Below are positions 49,608 to 62,330 of a stretch of 64,000 nt of DNA, piece by piece (within the stretch, counting starts at the first letter, position 1; each line of letters starts with the position of its first letter). The DNA is taken from positions 1 to 64,000 of the forward strand of contig NZ_AVPS01000009.1 of NCBI RefSeq assembly GCF_000768345.1, read 5' to 3'. Made by a program: the position numbers and the translations under genes. This stretch comes from Lysobacter concretionis Ko07 = DSM 16239 (GTDB lineage Bacteria; Pseudomonadota; Gammaproteobacteria; Xanthomonadales; Xanthomonadaceae). Below the pieces are notes generated by a model. It did no database searches. It saw only the letters and a program-made list of their open reading frames with translations, and had not been told where the DNA came from.

Positions 49608-52010
49608 TCAGCCGCGTATCACAGCCGTGTGATCGTGTTGCAATTTCGCGGTGACGGCGGCCACGACTGTGTCCACGTCGGAGTCTGTCAGCGTGCGCGA
49701 TTCTTCCTGCAAAATCAAGCCCATAGCAAGACTCTTGCATCCTGATTCAACGCCTTTTCCCTGGTAACGGTCGAACAGCACCAGGTCGCGCAACACCGGC
49801 CCGGCAGCGGCACGGACGCTCGCGGCGACATCCCGCCAGGCGACGGTTTCAGGCAGAACGAAGGCGAGATCACGACGCACCGACGGGTACTTCGACTGGG
49901 ATGCCGCGTTCGGCAACGGCCGCACCAGCAGCGGCGCCAGATCCAGCTCGAACGCAACCACATCGGTATCGATCTCCAGCGCCTGCAGCAGGCGCGGATG
50001 CAATTGACCGATCCAGCCCAGATGCACCGCGACACCCTCGGTATCGATACGCAACACCTCGGCGCAGCGACCCGGATGCGCCCATGCCGCCACGCCTCCC
50101 GATTGCGAAGGGCGGTACTCCAAGGCGGCTCCAGACAACGCGGCCAGACTTTCCAGATCGCCCTTGATGTCATGGAATCCGACTTCGCGCTCTGCCACGC
50201 CCCATTGCTCGGCCACGGCATCGCCACACGCGACCGCCGCGACCCGCAGGGTGTGCAGCGGCGCGGCCTCGGCCACCGCAGTGAACACATTGCCCAGCTC
50301 GAACAATCGCACCCGCGACTGCTGGCGCGCAGCGTTGCGCCCCAGCGCGACCACCAGCCCCGGCAGCAGCCGGGTGCGCATGATGCCGAGTTCGGCGCTC
50401 AGCGGGTTGGCCAGTTTCACCGCACCCTCGGTCGCGCCCCAGGCCTCAAGCAGGCCGGCATCGACGAACGCGTAGTTGATCGCTTCCAGATAATCGCGCG
50501 CCGCCAGCTGGCGACGGACGCTGCCTTCGTCCACGCGCTCCTCGCTGGGCGCAACCAGCCGCGATGCGCCGGTCGGCAAGGTGGTGGGGATCGTGTCGTA
50601 ACCGTGGATCCGGGCGATCTCCTCGATCAGGTCTTCCTCGATCGCGATGTCGAACCGGCGGCCCGGTGCAGTGACCTGCCAGCCGTCGACGTGGGCCTCG
50701 ACCGCCAGCCCCAGCGCACGCAGGATCCGCTCGACCTTCGCATCGGCGACGTCCAGCCCCAGTACGCGGGCCAGCCGGGCGCGGCGCAGCACGATCGGTT
50801 GCGGCTGCGGCAGATGTTCGGGAAGCGCGGCTTCCACAACCGGGCCGGGCACGCCGCCACAGGCATCGAGGATCAGCCGGGTAGCGTACTCGATCGCGAC
50901 ACGCGGCAACTCGGGATCCACGCCGCGTTCGAAGCGGTGGGCCGCGTCGGTATGCAATCCGATTTTGCGGCTGCGGCCGATGATCGCGTCGGGCGCGAAA
51001 TGGGCGGACTCCAGGAACACGTTGCGGCTGGCGTCGGTGACCCGGCTGTCGAAGCCGCCCATGACGCCAGCCAACGCGACCGGCCGGTCGGCGTCGGTGA
51101 CGGCGAGGAACTGCCCGTCGAGCTTGACCTCGCGGCCGTCGAGCAGTTTCAGCGTCTCGCCGGCACGTGCGCGGCGCACGCCGACCGGCCCGGCCAGCAG
51201 GTCGCGGTCGAAGGCATGCATCGGCTGGCCCAGTTCGAGCATCACGTACTGGGTGATATCGACCAGCAGCGACACCGGCCGCACGCCGCTGCGACGCAGG
51301 CGCTCGGCCATCCACAGCGGCGTCGCCACGGTGGTATCGATGCCTTCGATCACCCGCCCGCAGTAGCGCGGCGCATCGGCCCCGGCATTGAGCTCGATCG
51401 CAAGCCTTGCTTCGCTGGCAGCGGGCACCGGAGCGATATCGAATGCGGCGACCTCGCCACCGGACGCGGCGGCCACGTCGAACGCGATCCCGCGCACGCC
51501 GAAGCAGTCCGCGCGGTTCGGCGTCAGCTTGATCTCGATGCTCGCGTCCGGCAGGCCCAACAGCTCGGCCATCGGCAAACCCACGACGGCATCGGCAGGC
51601 AACTCCAGCAATCCGGACGCATCGCTGTCGGTCGCCAGCTCCTTGGCCGAGCACAACATGCCGAACGACTCGACCCCGCGCAGCTTGGCCGGCTTGATCT
51701 GCATCCCGCCCGGCAACACCGCCCCGACCTTCGCCAGCGGCGCCTTGAGGCCGGCACGCGCATTGGGCGCGCCGCAGACGATCTGCACGATCTCGCCATT
51801 GCCGGCATCGACCTGGCAGACCTGCAGGCGGTCGGCTTCCGGGTGCTTCGCGGCGCTCAGTATCTGCGCTACCACCACCCCATCCAGCGAATCACCCAGT
51901 CTGGTGACTTCCTCGACCTCCAGACCGATCGCGGTCAGCGTCGCGACGAGCTCGTCGTGACTTGCGGTGGTCGGGACATGCTGGCGCAGCCAGTTTTCGG
52001 AGAATTTCAT
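49608..52010 (-). CDS. pheT: Phenylalanine-tRNA ligase beta subunit
   Basis: This is the large subunit of the (alpha-beta)2 synthetase, 800 residues. The N-terminal tRNA-binding domain has [19 protein letters not shown], the B3/B4 editing domain follows in the middle, B5 contains [20 protein letters not shown], and a C-terminal anticodon-binding FDX-ACB domain ends it. It starts [14 protein letters not shown]. It lies 135 bases after pheS, a spacer that holds one REP unit. Confidence 0.97.
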   Translation of the reverse strand: MKFSENWLRQHVPTTASHDELVATLTAIGLEVEEVTRLGDSLDGVVVAQILSAAKHPEADRLQVCQVDAGNGEIVQIVCGAPNARAGLKAPLAKVGAVLPGGMQIKPAKLRGVESFGMLCSAKELATDSDASGLLELPADAVVGLPMAELLGLPDASIEIKLTPNRADCFGVRGIAFDVAAASGGEVAAFDIAPVPAASEARLAIELNAGADAPRYCGRVIEGIDTTVATPLWMAERLRRSGVRPVSLLVDITQYVMLELGQPMHAFDRDLLAGPVGVRRARAGETLKLLDGREVKLDGQFLAVTDADRPVALAGVMGGFDSRVTDASRNVFLESAHFAPDAIIGRSRKIGLHTDAAHRFERGVDPELPRVAIEYATRLILDACGGVPGPVVEAALPEHLPQPQPIVLRRARLARVLGLDVADAKVERILRALGLAVEAHVDGWQVTAPGRRFDIAIEEDLIEEIARIHGYDTIPTTLPTGASRLVAPSEERVDEGSVRRQLAARDYLEAINYAFVDAGLLEAWGATEGAVKLANPLSAELGIMRTRLLPGLVVALGRNAARQQSRVRLFELGNVFTAVAEAAPLHTLRVAAVACGDAVAEQWGVAEREVGFHDIKGDLESLAALSGAALEYRPSQSGGVAAWAHPGRCAEVLRIDTEGVAVHLGWIGQLHPRLLQALEIDTDVVAFELDLAPLLVRPLPNAASQSKYPSVRRDLAFVLPETVAWRDVAASVRAAAGPVLRDLVLFDRYQGKGVESGCKSLAMGLILQEESRTLTDSDVDTVVAAVTAKLQHDHTAVIRG

Positions 52011-52047
52011 GCGTGGTATTCCAATACTTCCGCCGCAGCGGCTTTCA

Positions 52048-52068
52048 TAGGAGCGGCTTCAACCGCGA
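52048..52068 (+). repeat. REP palindrome, single copy in the pheS-pheT spacer
   Basis: TAGGAGCGGCTTCAACCGCG with the following A matches the REP unit with one change in the second arm. It lies between pheS and pheT. Confidence 0.7.
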
Positions 52069-52145
52069 ACGCGCAGGCAAACAGGCGACGGCGCTAAATC
52101 GTGAGCTGGTTCGCCCGATTCACGCGATCCGCGCACAAGCAAAAC

Positions 52146-53777
<1,632 letters not shown>

Positions 53778-53975
53778 TCAGGCGTACGGCAGCATGCGAT
53801 TGATACGTCCAGCGTCTTCTGCGCGGACGTGGTTCGTCTGCCGCAGGTTGCGCTTCCGCTTGGTCGCCTTCTTGGTGAGGATATGGCTACGGTTTGCGTG
53901 GCCGCACTTGAACTTGCCGGAAGCGGTCTTGCGAAAACGCTTGGCCGCTCCACGGTGGGTCTTGATCTTGGGCAT
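53778..53975 (-). CDS. rpmI: 50S ribosomal protein L35
   Basis: This 65-residue basic protein reads [20 protein letters not shown] and [20 protein letters not shown], the L35 signatures. It lies between infC and rplT, the universal order. The 292-base gap to infC may hold the L20 control site. Confidence 0.99.
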   Translation of the reverse strand: MPKIKTHRGAAKRFRKTASGKFKCGHANRSHILTKKATKRKRNLRQTNHVRAEDAGRINRMLPYA

Positions 53976-54267
53976 TGCGAAGGTCCTTTCGGGGTTTTTG
54001 TCACTGACATGGGCGGTGGCATGGCCACACTTTCCGTCCTGCCCGTGCCGGTTGATAAGTCATTGATCCGGAAAGGATCAGCAACAGGTCCTGGCTCTCA
54101 AACAACACACCCGGCGAACCGGGCCCGCCATTATGCCGACGCCCTGCCGGGGTTGCAATGCTTTTCATCGCAGCTTGGCCCGCCGCCCGCCTGCGCGGAT
54201 CACCCATCGGGCGCCCGCGGCAAAACCAGGGCGTTGCCGCCCTGCAGCGCAGATCCGCGTACGACGG

Positions 54268-54789
54268 TTACTTCTTCTTGGGCGCGATCATCATCACCAT
54301 CTGCCGGCCTTCAAGGCGCGGACGCGATTCGATGACGATGTCCTCGCCAAGATCCAGCTCGATCCGGTCGGCCATCTGGCGACCCAGCTCCTGGTGACGC
54401 ATTTCGCGCCCGCGGAAGCGGATGTTGACCTTGATCTTGTCGCCCTCTTCCAGGAAGCGGCGCATGTTGCGCAGCTTGATCTGGTAGTCGCCTTCATCGG
54501 TGACCGGGCGGAACTTGATTTCCTTGATCTCGACCTGCTTCTGCTTCTTCTTGGCCGCATTGGCCTTTTTCTGCAGGTCGAAGATGTACTTGCCGAAATC
54601 CATGATGCGGCAGACCGGCGGATCGCCGTGGGGCTGGATTTCGACCAGGTCGAGTCCTTCTTCCTGCGCAAGCTCAAGGGCCTCGTCGCGCGAGAGCACG
54701 CCGACCATTTCGCCATCGCTGCCGATCACGCGCACCTTGGGTACGCGGATTTCCTGATTCTTGCGGTTCCGCTTGTCGGGGGTACTGAT
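54268..54789 (-). CDS. infC: Translation initiation factor IF-3 (AUC start)
   Basis: IF-3 checks the start codon and keeps ribosomal subunits apart. The 173-residue protein starts (M)STPDKRNRKNQEIRVPKV and contains RVIGSDGEMVGVLSRDEAL and the C-terminal RPRLEGRQMVMMIAPKKK, the usual ends. The codon at the expected start is ATC (54787-54789), with GGAG eight bases before it; the only in-frame ATG upstream (54813) precedes that site and would add eight non-conserved residues. Rare start codons in infC are known to let IF-3 repress its own translation. Confidence 0.95.
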   Translation of the reverse strand: MSTPDKRNRKNQEIRVPKVRVIGSDGEMVGVLSRDEALELAQEEGLDLVEIQPHGDPPVCRIMDFGKYIFDLQKKANAAKKKQKQVEIKEIKFRPVTDEGDYQIKLRNMRRFLEEGDKIKVNIRFRGREMRHQELGRQMADRIELDLGEDIVIESRPRLEGRQMVMMIAPKKK

Positions 54790-54855
54790 GTTGCAATCTC
54801 CGGTATGGGTCAAAGCCAGCCGCAGGCGCGGCTGGACAGTATGAACTACGCGACG

Positions 54856-56757
54856 TCAGTGAACGTCTTCACTACGTAAACGCTCGGCGAACCCGGCGAC
54901 GGTCATCGACCCGAGATCCTCCCCTCCGCGCGTACGCACCGCGACCAGGCCGTCCTCCTTCTCGCGGTCTCCGACCACCAGCAGGTACGGCACGCGCTGG
55001 AGCGTGTGCTCGCGGATCTTACGGCCGATTTTCTCGTTGCGCAAATCATTTTCGACCCGGAAGCCTTGATTTGAAAGGGATTTACCGACCTCCACGACGT
55101 AATCTGCCTGCGCATCGGTGATGTTCACCACCACCGCCTGTACCGGCGCCAGCCAGGTGGGGAACTGGCCCGCATGATGCTCGATCAGGATCCCGATGAA
55201 GCGCTCCATCGAGCCGACGATGGCACGGTGCAGCATGACGGGATGACGGCGCTGGCTGGCCTCGTCGACGTACTCCGCTCCAAGCCGGCCGGGCATCATG
55301 AAATCGACCTGCATCGTTCCAAGCTGCCAGGTGCGACCGATCGCATCGCGCAGGTGGTACTCGATCTTGGGACCGTAGAACGCGCCCTCGCCGGGCAGCT
55401 CTTCCCACTCCACGCCCGCGGCGCGCAACGCCGACCGCAGCGCCTCCTCGGCCTTGTCCCAGGTCGCGTCGTCGCCCAGTCGCGGTTCCGGACGCAAGGC
55501 CAGCTTGACCTGCACGTCGGTGAAGCCGAAGTCCGCATACACCTGCATCGCCTGCTGGTGGAACGCGGTGACCTCCGATTCGATCTGCGCCTCGGTGCAG
55601 AACACGTGGCCGTCGTCCTGGGTGAAGCCGCGCACGCGCAGGATGCCGTGCAGCGCGCCGGACGGCTCGTTGCGGTGGCAGGCGCCGAACTCGCCATAGC
55701 GAATCGGCAGGTCGCGGTAGCTGTGCAGGCCGTGGTTGAACACCTGCACGTGGCCCGGGCAGTTCATCGGCTTGAGCGCGTAGGTGCGCTTTTCCGACTC
55801 GGTGAAGAACATGTTTTCCTGGTAGTTGTCCCAGTGGCCGGACTTCTGCCACAGCGACACGTCGAGGATCTGCGGGCAGCGCACCTCGTCGTAGCCGCTG
55901 TTGCGGTAGACCTTGCGCATGTACTGCTCGACCGCCTGCCAGATCGCCCAGCCCTTCGGATGCCAGAACACCAGCCCCGGCGCCTCTTCCTGCATGTGGA
56001 ACAGGTCCTGCTGCCGCGCGATCTTGCGGTGGTCGCGCTTCTCGGCCTCCTCCAGCTGCAACAGATACGCCTTCAGGTCCTTGTCGTTGAGCCAGGCGGT
56101 GCCGTAGATGCGGCTGAGCATCTGGTTGTTGTGGTCGCCGCGCCAATATGCGCCGGCGACCTTCATCAGCTTGAAGCTGCGCAGCTTGTCGGTGGCCGGT
56201 ACGTGGGGGCCGCGGCACAGGTCGGTGAACTCGCCCTGGGTGTACAGCGACAGGTCCTCTCCGTCCGGGATCGAGGCGATGATCTCGGCCTTGTAGTGCT
56301 CGCCCATGCCATTGAAGAACGCGATCGCCTCGTGACGCGGCTTCACGCTGCGGCTGACCGGCAGCGCTTCCCTGGCGATCTTCTGCATTTCCGCTTCGAT
56401 CGCCGGCAGGTCCTCGGGCGTAAACGGCCGCTCGTAGGCGAAGTCGTAATAGAAGCCGTTGTCGATCACCGGGCCGATGGTGACCTGCGCGCCCGGGAAC
56501 AGACGCTGCACGGCCTGCGCCAGCAGGTGCGCGGTGGAGTGGCGCACCACCTCCAGCGCATCGGGGTGTTTGTCGGTGACGATCTCCAGCGCGGCGTCGC
56601 GGTCGATGCGAAAGCCGGTGTCGACCAGCTCGCCATCGACCTTGCCGGCCAGCGCGGCCTTGGCCAGGCCGGGACCGATCGAGAGCGCGATCTCGGCAAC
56701 GCTGACGGGGTGGTCGAACTCGCGGCGGCTGCCGTCGGGAAGGGTAATTGTGATCAT
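54856..56757 (-). CDS. thrS: Threonine-tRNA ligase
   Basis: This class II synthetase has 633 residues. The N-terminal TGS domain ([20 protein letters not shown]), the editing domain with [11 protein letters not shown], and the catalytic core with [13 protein letters not shown] (zinc Cys) and [19 protein letters not shown] are all present, followed by the anticodon-binding domain. ATG 56757 is chosen; the open frame further upstream runs through a REP pair. infC follows after 66 bases. A threonine leader with terminator lies upstream, so its expression probably follows charged tRNA-Thr. Confidence 0.98.
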   Translation of the reverse strand: MITITLPDGSRREFDHPVSVAEIALSIGPGLAKAALAGKVDGELVDTGFRIDRDAALEIVTDKHPDALEVVRHSTAHLLAQAVQRLFPGAQVTIGPVIDNGFYYDFAYERPFTPEDLPAIEAEMQKIAREALPVSRSVKPRHEAIAFFNGMGEHYKAEIIASIPDGEDLSLYTQGEFTDLCRGPHVPATDKLRSFKLMKVAGAYWRGDHNNQMLSRIYGTAWLNDKDLKAYLLQLEEAEKRDHRKIARQQDLFHMQEEAPGLVFWHPKGWAIWQAVEQYMRKVYRNSGYDEVRCPQILDVSLWQKSGHWDNYQENMFFTESEKRTYALKPMNCPGHVQVFNHGLHSYRDLPIRYGEFGACHRNEPSGALHGILRVRGFTQDDGHVFCTEAQIESEVTAFHQQAMQVYADFGFTDVQVKLALRPEPRLGDDATWDKAEEALRSALRAAGVEWEELPGEGAFYGPKIEYHLRDAIGRTWQLGTMQVDFMMPGRLGAEYVDEASQRRHPVMLHRAIVGSMERFIGILIEHHAGQFPTWLAPVQAVVVNITDAQADYVVEVGKSLSNQGFRVENDLRNEKIGRKIREHTLQRVPYLLVVGDREKEDGLVAVRTRGGEDLGSMTVAGFAERLRSEDVH

Positions 56758-56779
56758 GGGGTCTGGTGTTCGGGCTTTT

Positions 56780-56854
56780 GTAGGAGCGGCTTCAGCCGCG
56801 ATCTGGAACCGGACGAGCAACCGGATATCCGATCGCGGCTGAAGCCGCTCCTAC
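56780..56854. repeat. REP pair in inverted orientation (BIME-like) between attenuator and thrS
   Basis: GTAGGAGCGGCTTCAGCCGC starts at 56780 and its exact inverse GCGGCTGAAGCCGCTCCTAC ends at 56854. The centre also pairs in part (GATCTGG and CCGGATATC regions). It is the most complete REP pair in the window and lies in the transcribed leader of thrS. Confidence 0.88.
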
Positions 56855-56902
56855 AACCGCAGGGAGTCCAATCGGACAAGGCTGGAAGAGGCGCGGGCAA
56901 AC

Positions 56903-56925
56903 AAAAAAGCGCCACGAGGGCGCCT
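56903..56925 (-). terminator. Leader terminator (attenuator) of thrS
   Basis: On the minus strand GCGCC (56919-56923) pairs with GGCGC (56909-56913), loop CTCGT, then six T (56903-56908). It starts 26 bases past the leader-peptide stop. The loop and right arm (56911-56919, CCTCGTGGC) can instead pair with GCCCGAGG at 56940-56947, giving a competing antiterminator. Confidence 0.82.
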
Positions 56926-56950
56926 GCGCAGAGCGGAAGCCTCGGGCGGT

Positions 56951-56977
56951 TCAACGGCGGAAGGTGGTAGTGCTCAT
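56951..56977 (-). CDS. Leader peptide of the thrS operon, MSTTTFRR
   Basis: Eight codons read Met-Ser-Thr-Thr-Thr-Phe-Arg-Arg then TGA, placed between a promoter and a terminator upstream of thrS. Three of eight codons are Thr in a row. A ribosome waiting at these codons would leave the antiterminator segment just after the stop free, while one that reaches the stop would cover it and let the terminator form. This is the classical layout of ribosome-controlled attenuation. The ribosome binding site is weak (GAG). Confidence 0.72.
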   Translation of the reverse strand: MSTTTFRR

Positions 56978-57057
56978 GTCACACACTCGGCCGGCGCGTT
57001 GGCGCGGGTCACCTGGATGGTCGTGGTAAAGCGGCACGCAAGGCGCCGCGGGACTGC

Positions 57058-57088
57058 CTAATATTGGGGACGGGCCATGCCAAGTCAA
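57058..57088 (-). promoter_or_regulatory. Probable sigma-70 promoter of the thrS operon
   Basis: On the minus strand TTGACT (57083-57088) is followed after 17 to 19 bases by AATATT/TATTAG (57058-57065). This places the transcript start about 70 bases before the leader peptide. Confidence 0.6.
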
Positions 57089-57150
57089 TGTCCGGTCACG
57101 GAACGCCAGGCGAAACGTTCGACAGGCACCTGCCGGCTGGAGGAACAAAT

Positions 57151-58035
57151 TCACGACGCATCGGCCAATGCCATCAGGCTGCGATGCGCGCGTTCGAAAG
57201 CTTGCAACGTGGTGCCGTGCGGCGCCAGCACGCTGTTGACCGCGATGGCATGGGCTTCGCGCAGGTAGCCGGTCAACGCGGACAGGCCGGCCCTGGCCTG
57301 CGCCTTCTGTTGCGCGACCGCCCGGGGAAACAGGGCCTGGAGGGCGTCGTTCCATTGCGCTGACCAGTCCCGCGAAGCCATCGGCGACTGCTGGCCGGCC
57401 AGCCACCACAGTGCCACCGCGCGTCCGACATCCTTGACGAAACGCGGTGGGTTGCCCGGCAGGCTGGCAATCGGGGTGCGGTCCGGCTCGGCGTGTTCAA
57501 GCAGGTGGGCCAGCGCCATGTTGGCCGGCAGCGCGATCCGCAGGCCCTGTGGCGACTCCGGCGCCGCATGGATCGCCACCGGCATGTAGCGGAAGCTAGG
57601 CAGCCCGAAATCGCCTTGCGGGGTCGTGAAGCGATGCCACTGCTTGCGCGCGATCTGGTCCTGCGACGGCTCGCAGAGCAACTCGACGAACCAGCCGCCC
57701 TCGCCGCCCGGCGGTGCCACCCGCAGCGCAGGCAGGTCATCGGTCGGCGTCGAGGGCGTGCCCGGCGCCATGCCATCCGGAAACCGGGGCTGCCAACCTT
57801 CCGCCAGCAACTGCTTTCCCAGGGCTTCGGCGGTGGTCACCGCACTGACCGAAGGCCGCAGCAGGAGGTCGATATCCTTGGTCGCCACCATCGCCGTGTG
57901 GGCCACGTCGCGGAACGCCCATGCGGTGGCGATGCTGCCGATGACCACGATGTTGGGTCGCAACTCGGCCGGTATGCGCTCCGCCACGCGCCGCAGCAGG
58001 CCATCGGCATCCAGCTCGAGCATCGGCATGCTCAC
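57151..58035 (-). CDS. Nucleotidyltransferase of an AbiE-like pair
   Basis: This protein of about 294 residues has a nucleotidyltransferase core: VVIGSIATAWAF (Gly33-Ser34), then ATKDIDLLLRP with the metal-binding Asp54 and Asp56. The order and the helical C-terminus fit AbiEii-type toxins, which in studied systems inactivate tRNA or another target by nucleotide transfer. The start is GTG 58035, overlapping the upstream stop as GTGA; ATG 58029 is possible. The upstream partner is a winged-helix protein, the usual antitoxin arrangement. Similarity was judged from motifs and order only. Confidence 0.72.
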   Translation of the reverse strand: MSMPMLELDADGLLRRVAERIPAELRPNIVVIGSIATAWAFRDVAHTAMVATKDIDLLLRPSVSAVTTAEALGKQLLAEGWQPRFPDGMAPGTPSTPTDDLPALRVAPPGGEGGWFVELLCEPSQDQIARKQWHRFTTPQGDFGLPSFRYMPVAIHAAPESPQGLRIALPANMALAHLLEHAEPDRTPIASLPGNPPRFVKDVGRAVALWWLAGQQSPMASRDWSAQWNDALQALFPRAVAQQKAQARAGLSALTGYLREAHAIAVNSVLAPHGTTLQAFERAHRSLMALADAS

Positions 58036-59024
58036 TGCCGCAGCGCCCGGGCGTAATGGATGGCCTGCCCGCGCAGCCCCAGGTCGAGCAAGGCCAGCAA
58101 CACGTCCATCGGGTAGGCGCATCGCGTGCCGTCCGGCGTCGTCTGCCGCGTGAACGATGCATCGGCGCGGACCACCGTGACCACCACCGGTGCCGGAGCA
58201 AGGACGTTGGGTTCCAGTTCGAGACCGTCGTCGAGCAGTCGCACCAGGTCCGCATCGAAGGCATCGCATTGCCGGCCGACCTGGGCGACCAGATCCAGAC
58301 GTGGCGTTCCGATCAGGTCCAGTCCCGGCACGTCGCGCTGCGCGACGGGCGTGCCCGACAACGACAGCACGCCCCAGTCGGGCGGCGCGTCGGCCTGCAA
58401 CAGCGCCTGCGCACGCGCCAGCAACGCGGCTGGCGACCTGATCTGCGCGCCACGCTCGAACCGGAACCGGAGCGTCTGCGGCAACGCGCCGACCCGGCCG
58501 AGGGTCTCCAGCGAAAGTTCCTCTGGAGACAGGTCGAGTCGACGCAGGCTCTCGATGATGCCCGCATCCCGCAACGCCGCCAGCGCCTTGCGTATCGGCG
58601 TCTGGGATGCGCCAATCGCCTTGATCAGTCCGGGCTGGCTGCCGCTGACCGGGGCGATTTCCCCCGCCGCTTGCGGCAGTGCGGTGCCGTCGAGGCTGGC
58701 GCCGATCAACAGCCGCAACACTTCATGGCGATAGTTCGGGCGACCCAGCGGCACCAGCAATCCGGCGCCCCGCTCCCGCTCCGTTTCGATAACGAGTTTC
58801 AGGCGACCGCGCACGGCAGGCGCCAAGACCGGCAACACCCGATTCCACTCCGCCCGCACCGTTTCCGGACTGATCACCGGAGCCACCACGTCCAATTGCG
58901 CCGGCCCGGGATGGGTCAAGGCGGAGACTGCCAGCTCCAGCACTTCGGCGCGCAGATCGCGAGTGCTGCGCAAGCCTTTCAATACACGGGTGTTTGTGGT
59001 TTTCGGCTTTGCCTGTCTGGACAT
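58032..59024 (-). CDS. Winged-helix protein, AbiEi-like regulator or antitoxin
   Basis: This 330-residue protein has a winged helix-turn-helix at about residues 130-165 (GLIKAIGASQTPIRKALAAL). The N-terminal 100 residues lack any motif I know, and the C-terminal part (200-330) is alpha/beta. It is directly upstream of a nucleotidyltransferase gene and overlaps it by four bases. GAGG lies six bases before ATG 59024. Three direct repeats cover its promoter, as expected for a self-repressing antitoxin. It could also be a stand-alone regulator. Confidence 0.7.
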   Translation of the reverse strand: MSRQAKPKTTNTRVLKGLRSTRDLRAEVLELAVSALTHPGPAQLDVVAPVISPETVRAEWNRVLPVLAPAVRGRLKLVIETERERGAGLLVPLGRPNYRHEVLRLLIGASLDGTALPQAAGEIAPVSGSQPGLIKAIGASQTPIRKALAALRDAGIIESLRRLDLSPEELSLETLGRVGALPQTLRFRFERGAQIRSPAALLARAQALLQADAPPDWGVLSLSGTPVAQRDVPGLDLIGTPRLDLVAQVGRQCDAFDADLVRLLDDGLELEPNVLAPAPVVVTVVRADASFTRQTTPDGTRCAYPMDVLLALLDLGLRGQAIHYARALRQ

Positions 59025-59055
59025 GATGCACCTCACATCGGAGCCTGGGATATAT

Positions 59056-59112
59056 TCTGCATGTAGAAAACTATCATGCAAGTAAAAATAGATCCTGCAG
59101 GTAATATCCGAT
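59056..59112 (-). promoter_or_regulatory. Three 19-base direct repeats over the promoter of the AbiE-like pair
   Basis: On the plus strand TGCATGTA, TGCAAGTA and TGCAGGTA start at 59058, 59077 and 59096, exactly 19 bases apart. Read toward the gene, the units are ACNTGCAKGAT with an A/T-rich gap. A promoter TTGCAT - 18 bases - GAATAT lies inside the array, so a protein bound here would block transcription. The layout suggests self-control by the winged-helix protein. Confidence 0.72.
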
Positions 59113-59161
59113 CCAGCAGGCGAGGCAATCGATCCGTTATCCGACACCGAATGCCACAACG

Positions 59162-59199
59162 AAAAAACGGCGAGCCTTGTGAAAGGCCCGCCGTTTTCG
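59162..59199. terminator. Terminator after tRNA-Val, probably bidirectional
   Basis: AAAACGGCG at 59164-59172 pairs with CGCCGTTTT at 59189-59197, with an inner GCCT/AGGC extension. T-runs occur on both strands. It ends tRNA-Val transcription on the minus strand. Confidence 0.82.
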
Positions 59200-59207
59200 T
59201 TTGCATG

Positions 59208-59282
59208 TGGTGGGCGGTGAGGGTTTCGAACCCCCGACCCCTACCATGTCAAGGTAGTGCTCTACCACTGAGCTAACCGCCC
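59208..59282 (-). tRNA. tRNA-Val (GAC)
   Basis: This 75-base tRNA has acceptor GGGCGGT/ACCGCCC, D-arm TAGCTCAGTGGTAGAGC, anticodon GAC in loop TTGACAT, T-arm GGTTCGAAACC and an encoded CCA. Confidence 0.97.
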
Positions 59283-59317
59283 ATTCGCCGACTCGTGTGA
59301 AGCCGGCGAGGCCGCGC

Positions 59318-59346
59318 AGTTTAGCCCGGCTCGCGGTGGTGGGCAA
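59318..59346 (-). promoter_or_regulatory. Probable sigma-70 promoter of tRNA-Val
   Basis: On the minus strand TTGCCC (59341-59346) and TAAACT (59318-59323) are 17 bases apart. The tRNA begins 35 bases further on. The box lies just past the uvrB stop. Confidence 0.6.
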
Positions 59347-59359
59347 CAGGTTTCGTCGG

Positions 59360-61450
<2,091 letters not shown>

Positions 61451-61627
61451 CGTGTAGAGGTGCCGCGTCGAGGCATCGGTACTGAACCCGCAAGTGTAGG
61501 CCTCCCTGTGATGAGGGCCGACGCGGCAAAACCCTACCCCGCGACTGGCCGAAACGCGGATGACCGTTCAGCGGAGCCGGCGCGATGCTGCGCCGTGATC
61601 CCGCAGTCCACGAACGGAGTCGATGTC

Positions 61628-62161
61628 ATGAGGCAGGAAGCCCGTGGTTTTACCCTGATCGAGTTGATGGTGACGCTGGCAGTGATGGCGGTGTTGCTGG
61701 GCATCGGCGTGCCGTCGTTCCAGCGCCTCCAGCAAAGCACCCGCACCACCACCGCCTTCCACCTGCTCACCACCTCGCTCGCCCTTGCTCGCCTGTCCGC
61801 GGTCAAGAGCAACGCGCCGGTCAGCGTCTGTCCCAGCCGCGACGGCCGGCATTGCCGCGGCGACTCGGTATGGGATGACGGCTGGATCGTGTTCGCCGAT
61901 CCCGCTCGCGCGAAGCAACCCGCCTCGGTCGACGCCGTACTGCACCGGTTCGACCGCGTCGGCCCCCGCCTGGCATTGCGCAGCACCGCGGGCCGTACGC
62001 TCGTGCGCTTCCATCCCAGCGGCATGGCCTACGGCAGCAACCTCAGCGTCCGGCTGTGCTCGACACGCGACCGCACCCACCTGGGCAGCGTGATCGTCAA
62101 CAACGCCGGCCGGCCTCGCAGCGAACGCCACGACGGCATACCGTGCCCCTTCGCACCTTGA
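61628..62161 (+). CDS. GspH/FimT family type IV pseudopilin
   Basis: This 177-residue minor pilin-like protein has a prepilin leader ending in G and the hydrophobic helix FTLIELMVTLAVMAVLLGIG with the conserved Glu5. The C-terminal domain carries four cysteines (VCPS, HCRG, LCST, PCPF), a pattern of FimT-like proteins, some of which bind DNA during natural uptake. It stands alone without other pilus genes, as FimT homologues often do. Confidence 0.9.
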   Translation: MRQEARGFTLIELMVTLAVMAVLLGIGVPSFQRLQQSTRTTTAFHLLTTSLALARLSAVKSNAPVSVCPSRDGRHCRGDSVWDDGWIVFADPARAKQPASVDAVLHRFDRVGPRLALRSTAGRTLVRFHPSGMAYGSNLSVRLCSTRDRTHLGSVIVNNAGRPRSERHDGIPCPFAP

Positions 62162-62175
62162 ACGCAGCGAAAGGC

Positions 62176-62203
62176 TTGACCCCACGGCGCTGTCGCTTAC
62201 AAT
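62176..62203 (+). promoter_or_regulatory. Probable sigma-70 promoter of tRNA-Asn
   Basis: TTGACC at 62176-62181 and TACAAT at 62198-62203 are 16 bases apart, and the tRNA begins 11 bases after the -10 box. Confidence 0.72.
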
Positions 62204-62213
62204 GCCCGTCCCC

Positions 62214-62287
62214 GCCCGAATAGCTCAGCTGGTTAGAGCACTTGACTGTTAATCAGGGGGTCGCTGGTTCGAGTCCAGCTTCGGGCG
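62214..62287 (+). tRNA. tRNA-Asn (GTT), CCA not encoded
   Basis: This tRNA has acceptor GCCCGAA/TTCGGGC, D-arm TAGCTCAGCTGGTTAGAGC, anticodon GTT in loop CTGTTAA, T-arm GGTTCGAGTCC and discriminator G at 62287. The next bases are CAA, so the CCA end must be added after transcription. The other three tRNAs here encode CCA. Confidence 0.96.
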
Positions 62288-62302
62288 CAAAAACATTTCA
62301 AG

Positions 62303-62328
62303 GGCCGCGAGCAATCGCGGCCTTTTTT
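62303..62328 (+). terminator. Terminator of tRNA-Asn, interrupted by an insertion sequence
   Basis: GGCCGCGA at 62303-62310 pairs exactly with TCGCGGCC at 62315-62322, loop GCAA, then six T. The insertion sequence starts two bases past this T-run. Confidence 0.9.
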
Positions 62329-62330
62329 AT

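Larger units (their letters stand above)
56758..57150. other. thrS leader and upstream gap
   Basis: These 393 bases hold, from thrS outward on the minus strand, a REP pair (56780-56854), a rho-independent terminator (56903-56925), the leader peptide (56951-56977) and a promoter (57058-57088). The remaining bases up to the nucleotidyltransferase-like gene show nothing else. Confidence 0.7.
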
